A DNA stretch of 61,809 nucleotides from Chryseobacterium gleum (GCA_945860065.1 CAMAPI010000005.1:1-61809); one strand, 5' to 3'. Counted from the stretch's first letter, positions 36,882-46,841 are shown. The notes: generated by a model from the sequence alone, not told the origin. Made by a program: numbers and translations.

Positions 36882-38327
36882 TTAATAGTACATTGCTCTT
36901 CGAACTTTCGAAATGTATTTAGCTAGTCGAATTACTTGTTTCGTGTAACCGAATTCGTTGTCGTACCAGGCATACAACACAACATTTTTCCCATCTATCG
37001 ATGCAATGGTTGCATTGGAATCAAATACCGAACAACACGTGTTGCCAATAATATCGCTTGAAACCAATTCCGGATCGAAAGAATAGTGAATTTGATTAAC
37101 TAACTCACCATTCAACGCGGCATCTTTAATCGCTGCATTAACTTCATCCACAGATGTTCCTCTGCCAAGTTCTAGGCTCAAAATCGCCAAGGATCCATTT
37201 GGTGTTGGGACACGAACGGCATTCGCAGTTAATTTGTCCTTTAAGTCTGGAATAACTTTTGTTACAGCGCTTCCAGCACCGGTAGATGTAATAACCATGT
37301 TAATCGCTGCAGAACGTCCACGACGAACTTTCTTGTGCATATTGTCCAACAAGTTTTGGTCGTTTGTATACGCATGAACTGTTTCAATATGTCCTTTAAC
37401 TACACCGAATGTATCATTGATAACTTTCAGTATTGGAGAGATTGCGTTGGTTGTACAGGATGCTGCAGAGAAAATGTTTTCATTTTCAATATCTAATGTC
37501 CCTTGGTTGATTCCGTAAACGATGTTTGGAACTTCTTTTCCTGGTGCTGTCAATAACACTTTGGAAACACCTTTCGCTTGTAAATGGCGGGACAATTGTT
37601 CACGGTTGGTAAATACACCTGTGTTGTCTATAATCAACGCATTATTGATTCCATAAATGGTGTAATCAATATCCTCCGGATTCGAAGCATCAATCATGTG
37701 AACAATTTGTCCGTTAATCACGAGGCTTTTATTTTCTAGGTTTTCAGCTACGGTCCCTTTAAATGCGCCGTGAACGGAGTCGTTTCGCAATAAAGAAGCA
37801 CGTTTAATGATGTCCGCATCACTTGATCCGCGTGTAACAATTGCTCTTAAACGCAATTGTTGGCCTTTCCCTGCTTGTTTGATCAATTCTCTTGCTGCCA
37901 AACGCCCGATACGTCCAAAACCATATAGAACAACATCGCGCGGCTCTATTGCTTGATGCGCTGGAAGTTTGCCAAGTTTATCTGTTAAGAAATCCGCTTT
38001 GGATGAATAGTTTGCATGTTCTGCCAACCACTCACTCGCTAATTTCCCAATGTCTAATTTAGATGGTTTAACATCCATGGTCATTAACGCAACTGCTAAT
38101 TCAGAAGTGGTAAATACATCAATCGGTTTGTTGACCACCATCTTCGCATATTCATGAAGATTAAGGATTTCAGATATAGTAACATCCGTCAAGTGATTGC
38201 GGAATAATACCAATTCAATTCCTTTGTCGTACAGTAATTCGCCGACTTTACTTTGCAACGTTACCGCTGCACGCTCCTGCTCAATGTGAGAGTGAAGCTC
38301 TTTTTCATAGCCATCTTTCGATTCCAT
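36882..38327 (-). CDS. gap: Glyceraldehyde-3-phosphate dehydrogenase, long form with N-terminal extension
   Basis: 481 residues; the usual GAPDH has about 335. The NAD-binding YGFGRIGRLAARE begins only at about residue 130, the catalytic cysteine is in SAASCTTNAISP, and the sugar-phosphate binding region ANAVRVPTPNGSLA is intact. The first 125 residues are mostly helical (ERAAVTLQSKVGELLYDKGIELVLFR and similar) and match no domain I can name. Long GAPDHs of this kind exist in Bacteroidota and several gamma-proteobacteria. A normal-length second GAPDH is not seen here. The gene lies alone between its own terminator and the rpoD terminator; no clear TAnnTTTG is visible upstream. Confidence 0.92.
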   Translation of the reverse strand: MESKDGYEKELHSHIEQERAAVTLQSKVGELLYDKGIELVLFRNHLTDVTISEILNLHEYAKMVVNKPIDVFTTSELAVALMTMDVKPSKLDIGKLASEWLAEHANYSSKADFLTDKLGKLPAHQAIEPRDVVLYGFGRIGRLAARELIKQAGKGQQLRLRAIVTRGSSDADIIKRASLLRNDSVHGAFKGTVAENLENKSLVINGQIVHMIDASNPEDIDYTIYGINNALIIDNTGVFTNREQLSRHLQAKGVSKVLLTAPGKEVPNIVYGINQGTLDIENENIFSAASCTTNAISPILKVINDTFGVVKGHIETVHAYTNDQNLLDNMHKKVRRGRSAAINMVITSTGAGSAVTKVIPDLKDKLTANAVRVPTPNGSLAILSLELGRGTSVDEVNAAIKDAALNGELVNQIHYSFDPELVSSDIIGNTCCSVFDSNATIASIDGKNVVLYAWYDNEFGYTKQVIRLAKYISKVRRAMYY

Positions 38328-38378
38328 TTTTTTATTTTTTTATGTGTTGATTGATTGTTGATGCTAAAAAATAGGGAA

Positions 38379-38412
38379 GAAAAAAAGGCTGTCCACTTTC
38401 GCAGACAGCCTT
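38379..38412 (-). terminator. Intrinsic terminator of rpoD
   Basis: AAGGCTGTC / GACAGCCTT stem with a ten-base loop; on the minus strand it runs into TTTTTTCTTCCC. It begins eight bases after the rpoD stop. Confidence 0.85.
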
Positions 38413-38419
38413 GCAATGA

Positions 38420-39286
38420 TTATCCTAAATAGGACTTCAGTAATTTGTTTCGAGATGTGTGTCGCAGACGTCGAATCGCTTTTTCTTTGATTTGACGCAC
38501 ACGCTCACGTGTCAAGTTGAATTTTGCTCCGATTTCTTCTAAGGTTAATCCGTGATTCATTCCAATTCCGAAGAATAAACGAATGATTTCACGTTCTTTA
38601 TCCGTTAGTGTACTCAAGGATCGCTCAATTTCTTTCTGTAAAGACTCCGCCATTAAAGCTTGGTCAGTACGAGGAGCATCTGCGTTTGACATGACGTCCA
38701 TCAATGTTCCACCATCTTCGTTTGATGATAGGGGAGCATCCATTGATACGTGACGACCAGATACACTTAAACTTTCCTTGATTTTTTCTTCAGGAACTTC
38801 CAATGCTTCAGCTAATTCTTCAGCGGAAGGTGGACGTTCGAATTCTTGTTCAAGTCGAGAAAATGCTTTGTTGATTTTGTTCAATGATCCAACTTGGTTC
38901 AAAGGCAAACGTACAATACGTGCTTGCTCTGCTAATGCTTGTAAGATGGATTGACGAATCCACCAAACGGCGTAAGAAATAAATTTGAATCCACGTGTTT
39001 CATCAAACTTCTGAGCGGCTTTAATTAATCCAAGATTTCCTTCATTAATCAAATCAGGTAAAGTTAAACCTTGATTTTGGTATTGTTTGGCTACGGAAAC
39101 GACAAAGCGTAAATTTGCTCTTGTCAGTTTCTCTAAAGCTTTTTGATCACCGGCTTTTATCTTTCTGGCTAATTCTACTTCTTCTTCTGCTGTGATCAGT
39201 TCTTCACGACCAATATCCTGTAGATATTTATCTAAAGACTGACTCTCTCTGTTTGTTATCGATTTGGTGATTTTGAGCTGTCTCAT
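38420..39286 (-). CDS. rpoD: Primary sigma factor, short Bacteroidota form
   Basis: 288 residues. Regions 1.2 to 4.2 are present: [19 protein letters not shown] (1.2), [18 protein letters not shown] and [34 protein letters not shown] (2), [12 protein letters not shown] (3), and the helix-turn-helix [24 protein letters not shown] (4.2). Region 1.1 and the non-conserved insert of proteobacterial RpoD are absent, as is usual for the Bacteroidota factor of about 287 residues. This factor recognises the TAnnTTTG / TTG promoter that recurs across the window. Confidence 0.95.
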   Translation of the reverse strand: MRQLKITKSITNRESQSLDKYLQDIGREELITAEEEVELARKIKAGDQKALEKLTRANLRFVVSVAKQYQNQGLTLPDLINEGNLGLIKAAQKFDETRGFKFISYAVWWIRQSILQALAEQARIVRLPLNQVGSLNKINKAFSRLEQEFERPPSAEELAEALEVPEEKIKESLSVSGRHVSMDAPLSSNEDGGTLMDVMSNADAPRTDQALMAESLQKEIERSLSTLTDKEREIIRLFFGIGMNHGLTLEEIGAKFNLTRERVRQIKEKAIRRLRHTSRNKLLKSYLG

Positions 39287-39444
39287 GCTGCTGGATATCT
39301 CTAATTATTTGTTAATTTTCTATCTATTCTATCGTAGTTGGAAGCAAAGTAACGCCAAATATTGTGATTGAAAAAATTTAGTTTCCACAATTTATTAACT
39401 TTTATCAACGAGTTCTCAACCCTGGAATTTGGACTAAAAAGCCG

Positions 39445-40911
39445 TTATAATCCCAAGCCTTTAAATTCTCTTTTCCCACTCTCAGTCATGATTTCAAGTA
39501 GTACACCTCGGTTCACCCCACTTAATTTCCCACTCAATTCTTCGATGCTCTCGATGGGTTCGTTGTTCACTTTTAAGATAACATCACCTACATTTAATCC
39601 AACCGCTTTTAATTTACCAGCAGTGATCGATTTAATTTTGACGCCAAAGGCAATATTTAACTCTTTCTTCTCCTTTTCACTCATCTCAATGAAAGTGGCG
39701 CCCAGCGCTTGACTTTTATTAATTTCTTCCTTGGACATCAACGCTGTCTCACCTTCTTTGTTACGCAAAACCAATTCGCGAATAACTTCTTCGCCATCTT
39801 TTTCACGAACGGTTAACGAAACTTTGTCCCCTGGACGTCTTTTTCCAATTTCTTCTTGAAGCGCTGAAACGGAGTTGACTTCCATTGTTCCAATTTTCAA
39901 GATGACATCTCCGTCCTTCAGTCCAGCCTTATCTGCACTTCCATCCTCAATGACTTTCGCTAGAAATACTCCTTTTAGATTCGGTAGCTTATTTTTCTCT
40001 TTGATTTCTTGTGAAATGTCTGAAATTTGAACGCCTAGGTATCCACGCTGAACGAGTCCGTAATCGATGAGGTCGCTCATTACCTTTTGAACTAAGTTCA
40101 CTGGGATGGCAAAGGAATAGCCACTGTAACTCCCGGTTTGAGATGCAATAGCTGTGTTGATTCCGATGAGTTTACCTTGCGTGTTGACTAGCGCACCACC
40201 GCTATTTCCTGGATTAACTGCTGCATCTGTTTGAATAAAGGATTCAATTGGAACGATGTCCTGTCCACTGCGCTCATTCAATAAATTAATGTTTCTTGCT
40301 TTTGCGGAAACAATTCCTGCTGTTACTGTTGACGTGAGATTAAATGGATTCCCAACAGCTAAAACCCATTCTCCGATTTTTAATTCATCGCTGTTTCCAA
40401 GTGGTATCGGCGTGAATCCAGACCCTTCGATTTTCAATACGGCAATATCCGTAGCGGGATCAGATCCAATTATTTTTGCCGTGTATTTTGAGTTATCATT
40501 CAAAATCACCTCGATTTCGCTCGCGTTTTCAATGACGTGGTTATTCGTGACGATGTATCCTTCTGACGAAACGATTACCCCTGAACCAGAACTTGCACCA
40601 TATTGTTTAAACTCTCTTCCTCCAGCCCCCGGACCATAAAATAATTCCTGAAAAGGATCCCGCTGAAAAGTAGTCTGAACTACTTTTGTGGTGATGTGCA
40701 CAACCGAATTAATAGTGCTAGCAGCTGCTTCCGTAAAGTCCGCACCCACCGGGACTCCGCTCATCGAAACTTGATGCGCAAAACGATTTCCATCCAAAAC
40801 CTGCTCCGATAGTTTTGTGGAAGAATGTTCGATAATGACATAAGTAGCTAAGGGTAAGGTTCCGCCCAATATGCCTAATCCTAACAATTTAAAGTATCCT
40901 AAAAAATTCAT
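39445..40911 (-). CDS. degQ: Do/DegQ-like periplasmic serine protease
   Basis: 488 residues. A signal or anchor helix is at about 8-27. The trypsin-like domain has the triad H125 (TNNHVIENA), D155 (DPATDIAVLK) and S237 (NPGNSGGAL). Two PDZ domains follow (about 275-385 and 395-488). It degrades or refolds damaged proteins in the periplasm. The N-terminal helix lacks a clear signal-peptidase site, so the protein may remain membrane-attached. A 158-base gap separates it from rpoD; nothing further is recognisable there. A near-consensus promoter (TACTTTTT) lies about 35 bases upstream. Confidence 0.94.
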   Translation of the reverse strand: MNFLGYFKLLGLGILGGTLPLATYVIIEHSSTKLSEQVLDGNRFAHQVSMSGVPVGADFTEAAASTINSVVHITTKVVQTTFQRDPFQELFYGPGAGGREFKQYGASSGSGVIVSSEGYIVTNNHVIENASEIEVILNDNSKYTAKIIGSDPATDIAVLKIEGSGFTPIPLGNSDELKIGEWVLAVGNPFNLTSTVTAGIVSAKARNINLLNERSGQDIVPIESFIQTDAAVNPGNSGGALVNTQGKLIGINTAIASQTGSYSGYSFAIPVNLVQKVMSDLIDYGLVQRGYLGVQISDISQEIKEKNKLPNLKGVFLAKVIEDGSADKAGLKDGDVILKIGTMEVNSVSALQEEIGKRRPGDKVSLTVREKDGEEVIRELVLRNKEGETALMSKEEINKSQALGATFIEMSEKEKKELNIAFGVKIKSITAGKLKAVGLNVGDVILKVNNEPIESIEELSGKLSGVNRGVLLEIMTESGKREFKGLGL

Positions 40912-41014
40912 AATAAAATAGTTTTAAAATTTCTACTTTTCAAACGCAAAAAGTATTCCAAAAATTGCCTTGAAAATGTTAAATTTTGTTAAGAAATGAA
41001 TCGGAATAAATCGA

Positions 41015-41022
41015 TACTTTTG
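41015..41022 (+). promoter_or_regulatory. -7 element TACTTTTG (dapF operon promoter)
   Basis: Exact TAnnTTTG ten bases before the dapF ATG at 41033. It is the only recognisable promoter of the five-gene operon that runs to 46839. Confidence 0.65.
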
Positions 41023-41032
41023 TTTTAGCTTT

Positions 41033-41809
41033 ATGGAGATTGAATTTTGTAAATATCAAGGAACAGGGAACGATTTTATTTTAATCGATAATCGTCAAGG
41101 TCAATGTGACAATTTGTCTCAGTCTGACATTCAGTTTTACTGTGATAGACGCTTTGGTATTGGGGCTGACGGATTGATACTGATTCAATTGTGCTCAGAT
41201 GCATCGTTTGAAATGCTTTATTTTAACGCGGATGGATCCCAGTCATTTTGTGGAAATGGTGCGCGTTGCACGGTACATTTTGCATCTACGTTAGGAATCG
41301 ACACGCGTCAGGTAATCTTTAAAGCGATTGACGGAATGCATCAGGCCTCACAATGTGGAGATGAAGTGCGCATCCACATGCAAGATGTTGAATCCGTGAC
41401 TCGCGACGGAGAAGACTTTGTGCTACAAACGGGTTCGCCACATTATGTCAGAATTTCAGAAGATCACTCCTCAGAAAATGTTATTCAAACGGGTAAATCT
41501 ATACGATACAATCCTGTATATCAGCAAAATGGAATCAATGTCAATCTACTATCCATGGAAGAAATTGGCATTCGAGTAGCAACCTACGAACGAGGTGTGG
41601 AAAATGAAACACTTTCTTGTGGGACAGGTGTAACAGCTTGTGCATTGGTCTATGCATTGATTTCTGAAACAACTAAACAGCACGTAAAAGTTCAAACAAA
41701 AGGTGGACAATTGGAAGTGTTCTGGAATAAAACTGAAACAGGATTTCAGGATATCTTTTTAGTGGGTCCAGCCACTTTTGTATTTCAAGGAAGTATTAAA
41801 CGATGTTAG
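41033..41809 (+). CDS. dapF: Diaminopimelate epimerase
   Basis: 258 residues. The two catalytic cysteines are C73 in FCGNGARC and C196 in SCGTGVTAC; the N-terminal YQGTGNDFILIDN is also typical. It converts LL-DAP to meso-DAP for peptidoglycan and lysine. It overlaps the following GNAT gene by seven bases. Together with mltG and murA this shows a DAP-type cell wall. Confidence 0.96.
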   Translation: MEIEFCKYQGTGNDFILIDNRQGQCDNLSQSDIQFYCDRRFGIGADGLILIQLCSDASFEMLYFNADGSQSFCGNGARCTVHFASTLGIDTRQVIFKAIDGMHQASQCGDEVRIHMQDVESVTRDGEDFVLQTGSPHYVRISEDHSSENVIQTGKSIRYNPVYQQNGINVNLLSMEEIGIRVATYERGVENETLSCGTGVTACALVYALISETTKQHVKVQTKGGQLEVFWNKTETGFQDIFLVGPATFVFQGSIKRC

Positions 41810-42327
41810 TTGGTTCTAAAGTATATTTAAGAGCAGTCGAAAAGTCGGATGCTACCACCATCTATATGTGGGAGAATAATCCAGAAAATTGGAAGGTTTC
41901 GAATACGGAGGTTCCCTTTTCGATGTTTGATATCATGGCACTGATTGAACATCAAGCGGATCTTAGAAAATCTGGACAACTTCGTTTTGTCATTCTCGAA
42001 AAAGATACCGAGCGACCATTGGGCGTCATTGATTTATACGAGGTAAACTTTAAGCATGGCTACGCTTCCGTAGGGATATTAATTGCCATGGATGCAGATC
42101 GTGGAAAGGGATTTGCAGCCGAAGCACTGCAGTTGCTCATTCACTATACGCGCGATTATTTGGAACTTCGTAACTTACAATGTTCCATTCATGGAGATAA
42201 TTTTGCCAGTATAGCTTTCTTTGAACGCATGAACTTTCACAAAGTTGGCGTGCGCAAAGGATGGCTCAGGTTTAAAGGAAATGAAATAGATGAAATATGT
42301 TATCAATTATGTCTAAAGGAAAAGTAA
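41803..42327 (+). CDS. GNAT N-acetyltransferase, RimJ/RimL/SpeG-like
   Basis: 174 residues. VYLRAVEKSDATTIYMWEN at the N-terminus and the acetyl-CoA loop region DADRGKGFAAEALQLL are the GNAT signatures; SIHGDNFASIAFFERMNFHKVG forms the last conserved part. It acetylates an amine, perhaps a ribosomal-protein N-terminus or a polyamine; the substrate is not evident. It overlaps dapF before it and mltG after it, so it belongs to the same operon. Confidence 0.88.
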   Translation: MLVGSKVYLRAVEKSDATTIYMWENNPENWKVSNTEVPFSMFDIMALIEHQADLRKSGQLRFVILEKDTERPLGVIDLYEVNFKHGYASVGILIAMDADRGKGFAAEALQLLIHYTRDYLELRNLQCSIHGDNFASIAFFERMNFHKVGVRKGWLRFKGNEIDEICYQLCLKEK

Positions 42328-43379
42328 TAATCGTCGGTGGTATTTTAGCCATCGTTGGAATGATCGTTGTTGGGCCGAAAGCGTTGCTTTACCTAGCGGG
42401 AAGTCACAAGAGCATGAATACAGAATCTCAGGCTTTTTACATCAGTGGTTCCATGGATTTGAATCAATTAGCAGATCAATTAGTACAGGAAAAGATCATT
42501 GATGACGTAAATTCTTTTGTTTCAGTAGGTGAGTACAAGGGATTGACGAATAAAACAATCGCATCCGGAAAATACCTCATTGAGTCGGGAACGAATTACC
42601 GTACCTTGTTAAATGGCTTCACCAAGAATTCGAATGGAAATGGGAACGCGGAAGCGGAAGTGGAAGTGACATTTAACAATTGCCGTGACATTTATCAAAT
42701 GGCTGGAAAAGTATCCAAATGCATGGATATCGATAGTGCAAAGCTCATTTCTTATTTACAGTCTGGCTCAACACTTTCTACCCTTGGATTTACCATTGAG
42801 CAATTACCCGCGCTATTTATTCCGGATAGTTATCAAATGTATTGGGACTCGAACGAAGAAATATTCGTCGATCGTATGGCACAAGAATTTAAAAACTTCT
42901 GGACTCCAGCTCGAAAAAATAGTTTAAAAAAAATAGGTTTAATAACACCTAGTCAAGCGGTGACTCTTGCGAGTATTGTGTATTCCGAACAATCTGTTAA
43001 CTCGGATGAATGGCCTACGATTGCTGGATTGTATTTGAATCGTGTAAACCAAGGAATTCGCTTGCAATCCGATCCAACGTTTAAATTCTGTTGGGGTGAC
43101 CAATTGAAAGGCGTTCAACGTTTGTTGGAAGTCCACCGGAACATCGATTGTCCCTACAATACCTATAAAATCAACGGACTTCCTCCGGGACCCATTTGCT
43201 TGCCGTCTCCGAAAGTAGTCGACGCCGTGCTAAATCGTTCCGATGTGGATTACATTTACATGTGTGCGAAACCAGATTATTCGGGACGTCACAATTTTGC
43301 TGTTTCCGGAGCGGAGCACATGCGCAATGCGGATGCGTTTCAATCCTGGTTAGCTGCGGAACTTAGAAAAAAGAATTAA
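42309..43379 (+). CDS. mltG: Endolytic murein transglycosylase MltG
   Basis: About 356 residues. One N-terminal membrane helix (about 5-25), a LysM-like region, then the YceG/MltG catalytic domain: ASIVYSEQSVNSDEWPTIAGLYLNR with the catalytic Glu, LQSDPTFKF, and YNTYKINGLPPGPICLPS. MltG cuts nascent glycan strands and sets their length. An in-frame ATG at 42297 would add four residues; 42309 is chosen as the more typical position before the helix. It overlaps the GNAT gene and is followed after two bases by the glycosylasparaginase. Confidence 0.93.
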   Translation: MSKGKVIIVGGILAIVGMIVVGPKALLYLAGSHKSMNTESQAFYISGSMDLNQLADQLVQEKIIDDVNSFVSVGEYKGLTNKTIASGKYLIESGTNYRTLLNGFTKNSNGNGNAEAEVEVTFNNCRDIYQMAGKVSKCMDIDSAKLISYLQSGSTLSTLGFTIEQLPALFIPDSYQMYWDSNEEIFVDRMAQEFKNFWTPARKNSLKKIGLITPSQAVTLASIVYSEQSVNSDEWPTIAGLYLNRVNQGIRLQSDPTFKFCWGDQLKGVQRLLEVHRNIDCPYNTYKINGLPPGPICLPSPKVVDAVLNRSDVDYIYMCAKPDYSGRHNFAVSGAEHMRNADAFQSWLAAELRKKN

Positions 43380-43381
43380 GT

Positions 43382-44371
43382 ATGAAAAGAAGAAATTTCC
43401 TCAAACTTGGCGCTGCAACGGGAATCCTCAGTTTGATTGAGCCCGCGAAAGCAGCGAAGGTCGTAGCGACGTCTGCAAGCGGTAAAGTGAATGGTCCAAT
43501 CGTACTTTCTACATGGATTCATGGACTTGATGCCAACAAAGCAGCGTGGGAAGTCCTGAAAAACGGTGGATCCGCATTGGAAGCAGTGGAAAAAGGCGTT
43601 CGCGTGACGGAATCAGATATTACGAATCGCAGTGTGGGTATTGGTGGACGTCCAGACCGCGACGGACACGTAACCCTTGATGCGTGTATCATGGATGAGC
43701 GTTCGCGTTGTGGTTCTGTTGCTTGCTTAGAAGGAATTGCACATCCCATTTCTGTTGCACGTGCCGTGATGGAAAAAACGCAACATGTCATGCTTGTTGG
43801 TGATGGCGCACGTCAATTCGCCTTAGATTATGGATTTGATACCATCAAAACACCGATTCCAGAAGTAAAAAAAGACTACGAAAAGTGGAAAAAGGAAAAT
43901 AAGGATGTCTTTAAAAAGCCGCAAATTAACCACGAAAACCACGATACCATTGGAATGATTGCGATGGACGCCAAAGGAAACTTAAGTGGAGCTTGTACGA
44001 CAAGTGGCTGGGCATACAAAATGCATGGACGCGTAGGTGATTCACCGATTATTGGCGCTGGACTTTTCATCGACCAAGAAGTAGGAGCAGCAACCTCCAC
44101 CGGACTTGGTGAAGCGATTATTCGTGTCGCTGGAAGTCATACTGTTGTTGAACTCATGCGTCACGGTTATTCACCAATGGATGCCTGTAAAGAAGCATGT
44201 ATGCGCATAATCAAAAAACACGACGATCTGACTGGACTTCAATGTGGATTCATTGCTTTAGATAAAGACGGTAATTACGGTGCGTATTCTATTTATGCTG
44301 GATTCAACTTTGCCTTGAGAACTATGGAAGAAGAAAAAATGGTGGATGCAACTTTTGACCGCAACTGGTAA
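43382..44371 (+). CDS. N4-(beta-N-acetylglucosaminyl)-L-asparaginase (glycosylasparaginase) with Tat leader
   Basis: 329 residues. MKRRNFLKLGAATGIL at the N-terminus is a twin-arginine (Tat) signal, so the enzyme is exported folded. The Ntn-hydrolase signature NHENHDTIGMIAMD places the autocatalytic nucleophile at Thr189; the chain is cut before it to give alpha and beta subunits. GVGIGGRPDRDG-like residues, GACTTSGWAYK and GAGLFID line the substrate site, as in the Elizabethkingia enzyme. It cleaves the GlcNAc-Asn bond left over from N-glycoproteins. It follows mltG by two bases and its stop overlaps the beta-mannosidase start by one base (TAATG). Confidence 0.93.
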   Translation: MKRRNFLKLGAATGILSLIEPAKAAKVVATSASGKVNGPIVLSTWIHGLDANKAAWEVLKNGGSALEAVEKGVRVTESDITNRSVGIGGRPDRDGHVTLDACIMDERSRCGSVACLEGIAHPISVARAVMEKTQHVMLVGDGARQFALDYGFDTIKTPIPEVKKDYEKWKKENKDVFKKPQINHENHDTIGMIAMDAKGNLSGACTTSGWAYKMHGRVGDSPIIGAGLFIDQEVGAATSTGLGEAIIRVAGSHTVVELMRHGYSPMDACKEACMRIIKKHDDLTGLQCGFIALDKDGNYGAYSIYAGFNFALRTMEEEKMVDATFDRNW

Positions 44372-46839
44372 TGTATAAACAAGTTATATTTATTCTCTGG
44401 TGTATGCTTGGTGTTGTTCAAGGTCAAACCGTGCTCAAATGGGACTATAAAAACCCAAAAACAAACGAATGGAAATCATTCGGTGAAATGGGAAGTATTC
44501 AAGAAGCGCTGTATCATTCAGGTGAATTGCCAGACCCATTTTACGGTAAAAACGAAGAGCTTTACCAATGGATTGAGGAATATGAATGGGAGTTTCAATC
44601 TAAATTTTACCTTACGGAAGAACAATTTCTAGCGAAGGAAATCGAACTGTATTTTCCAAATGTGGATACCTACGCAGCTGTATATGTCAATGGGAAGTTA
44701 GCGGGAAAAACGGATAATTTCTTTCATCCTTTTACCTTTAAAATTAAATCCAATTTACAGTGTGGCTACAATGATATTCGTGTCGTTTTTACACCTCCAA
44801 CGCTGTATCACAAGGAACGCTATGAATCCGAAAAATTTCACTTCCCTGCACCAAATGATCCATCTGAATGGAAAGTCGCACCATTGACGCGTAAACCTCA
44901 ATACCAATTCGGCTGGGATTGGGCACTCCGCATGAACACCATTGGATTTGCAAAACCAGTGGAAGTGCGTATCGCCAAAGAGAATGAAATTCAAGGACTC
45001 ACCATTCAAACCTTATCGATACCTAAAGAGGAGCTTTTCGCGCGCTTGAAATACGTTTTGGATGTCGTGGATCAAACCGCATCCTTTCAAGTGATCTCTG
45101 AACTGTACGGAGAACTTCCGTTGAAAAAAAATATCACTACTGGACATTTGGAGGCAGAAGTCATTCAATACAATCCGAAATTATGGTGGCCAGCAGGCAT
45201 AAGCGATCCGAATTTATACCGAGATACCCTGCGCTTATACATGCACGGAAAACTGTTGGATGAAAAATCACTGCAATTTGGAATACGCAGCGCGGAATTG
45301 ATTCAAAAGAAAGATCAGTGGGGAACATCCTATGAATTTCATGTAAATGGACTTCCGATTTTCTGTAAAGGAGCCGATTTTATACCGCCATCCGTTTTTC
45401 CTGCTTCTATAACGGAGGATGATTGGATCAATCAGGTCGAACAGATGTCAAAGGCTAATTTTAATTTGGTGCGCATTTGGGGAGGTGGATTCTATCCAGA
45501 TGAAGCTTTTTATCGCGCTTGTGACGAAAAAGGCATCATGGTGTGGCAGGATTTTATGTTTGCCTGTGCAATGTATCCAGGAGATGAAGCGTTTTTGAAA
45601 ACGGTGGAAAAAGAATTTAATTTCCAAATTCCACGCATTTCCGCGCATCCGTCCGTAGTACTGTTTAATGGGAACAACGAAGTGGATGTCGCATGGAAGA
45701 ATTGGGGATTTCAAAGTCAATACCGTTTGTCAGAAACAGAACAAGAAACGATTTTAAAAGCGTATAACGACTTGTTCAAAGGTTTAGCACCGAAGTTGGT
45801 TTCCAATTGGACGAACATGAGTTACATTCATACTTCTCCACTCAGTAATTGGGGAAATGACGATTTCTACAATCATGGATCTCAACATTACTGGGGTGTT
45901 TGGCATGGGAAAGACCCGATGTCCGATTTCGCAACGAAAATTGGACGTTTCAACGCCGAATATGGATTCCAAAGTTTTCCGGAATTTGCCACCTTGAAAT
46001 CTTTTTCCGAACGTTCAGATTGGAGTTTATCCAGTCAGGTAATGAAGCACCACCAAAAAAGCTACGTAGGAAATGGAATGATTCAAAAGCACGCGAATTT
46101 ATTATATGGAAAGAGTAGAGATTTTGAGCAATTCGTGTATTTTTCTCAATTGACGCAACGCTATGCTGTTTCAAGCGCAGTTTCTGGACATCGTTTGGAT
46201 GCTCCGCGTTGCATGGGAACCTTGTATTGGCAATTAAATGACTGCTGGCCAGCACCGACGTGGTCTAGCATCGATTACCAGGGAAATTGGAAAGCCTTGC
46301 ATTATGCGATGCGAGAAGACTATCAACCTGTGGCTATTTTGCAGAAAACAACGGCAAAAGGCGCAGTGGAACTTTATGTGAAGACCGATGTCATGGAGAA
46401 TCAAGATTTAGGATATAAAATATTGATTTACAACTTGAACTCGGGTGAGCGTGGATTGTCCCCATTACAGGTTGTCGGCGATGTAAGCTTAGCTTATCAA
46501 GAGAGTAAATTGATTTGGAGCGTCAATCCAAAGAACGAACAATTGATTCGGGTAGAATTATCGAACGGAATTACCCGTGATTTTTTAATTGGTCCTTCAC
46601 CAAAAAAACGAGAAGTTCAAATTGAACTAAATATCAAAAATGTCGATAAATTAAACAAAACGGCAGAGATTTGGGTGAAAAACAGTGCTTTTTGTGCTGA
46701 TTTCTGGCTTTTTTCGCAAAAAACGGGAATTTCCTTCGATCGTAATTTTGTTCATTTACTGCTGGGTGAGCACAAAATAAAGATTACCTTTACTAACGAG
46801 ATTCCTGAAATCGAAGATTTTAATTATTTGTATCGATAA
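44371..46839 (+). CDS. GH2 beta-mannosidase, secreted
   Basis: 822 residues. A Sec signal peptide ends near VVQGQ. The GH2 order is visible: jelly-roll domain (PNVDTYAAVYVNGKLAG), immunoglobulin-like domain, and the catalytic TIM barrel with FCKGADFIPP, LVRIWGGGFYPDEAFY, the acid/base Glu437 in NGNNE, and the nucleophile Glu530 in FNAEYGFQS. The GADFIPP and AEYGFQS motifs point to beta-mannosidase rather than beta-galactosidase or glucuronidase. It releases terminal beta-mannose, such as the core mannose of N-glycans or mannan ends. It is the last gene of the dapF operon, and the convergent trpS stop is two bases further on. Confidence 0.92.
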   Translation: MYKQVIFILWCMLGVVQGQTVLKWDYKNPKTNEWKSFGEMGSIQEALYHSGELPDPFYGKNEELYQWIEEYEWEFQSKFYLTEEQFLAKEIELYFPNVDTYAAVYVNGKLAGKTDNFFHPFTFKIKSNLQCGYNDIRVVFTPPTLYHKERYESEKFHFPAPNDPSEWKVAPLTRKPQYQFGWDWALRMNTIGFAKPVEVRIAKENEIQGLTIQTLSIPKEELFARLKYVLDVVDQTASFQVISELYGELPLKKNITTGHLEAEVIQYNPKLWWPAGISDPNLYRDTLRLYMHGKLLDEKSLQFGIRSAELIQKKDQWGTSYEFHVNGLPIFCKGADFIPPSVFPASITEDDWINQVEQMSKANFNLVRIWGGGFYPDEAFYRACDEKGIMVWQDFMFACAMYPGDEAFLKTVEKEFNFQIPRISAHPSVVLFNGNNEVDVAWKNWGFQSQYRLSETEQETILKAYNDLFKGLAPKLVSNWTNMSYIHTSPLSNWGNDDFYNHGSQHYWGVWHGKDPMSDFATKIGRFNAEYGFQSFPEFATLKSFSERSDWSLSSQVMKHHQKSYVGNGMIQKHANLLYGKSRDFEQFVYFSQLTQRYAVSSAVSGHRLDAPRCMGTLYWQLNDCWPAPTWSSIDYQGNWKALHYAMREDYQPVAILQKTTAKGAVELYVKTDVMENQDLGYKILIYNLNSGERGLSPLQVVGDVSLAYQESKLIWSVNPKNEQLIRVELSNGITRDFLIGPSPKKREVQIELNIKNVDKLNKTAEIWVKNSAFCADFWLFSQKTGISFDRNFVHLLLGEHKIKITFTNEIPEIEDFNYLYR

Positions 46840-46841
46840 CC

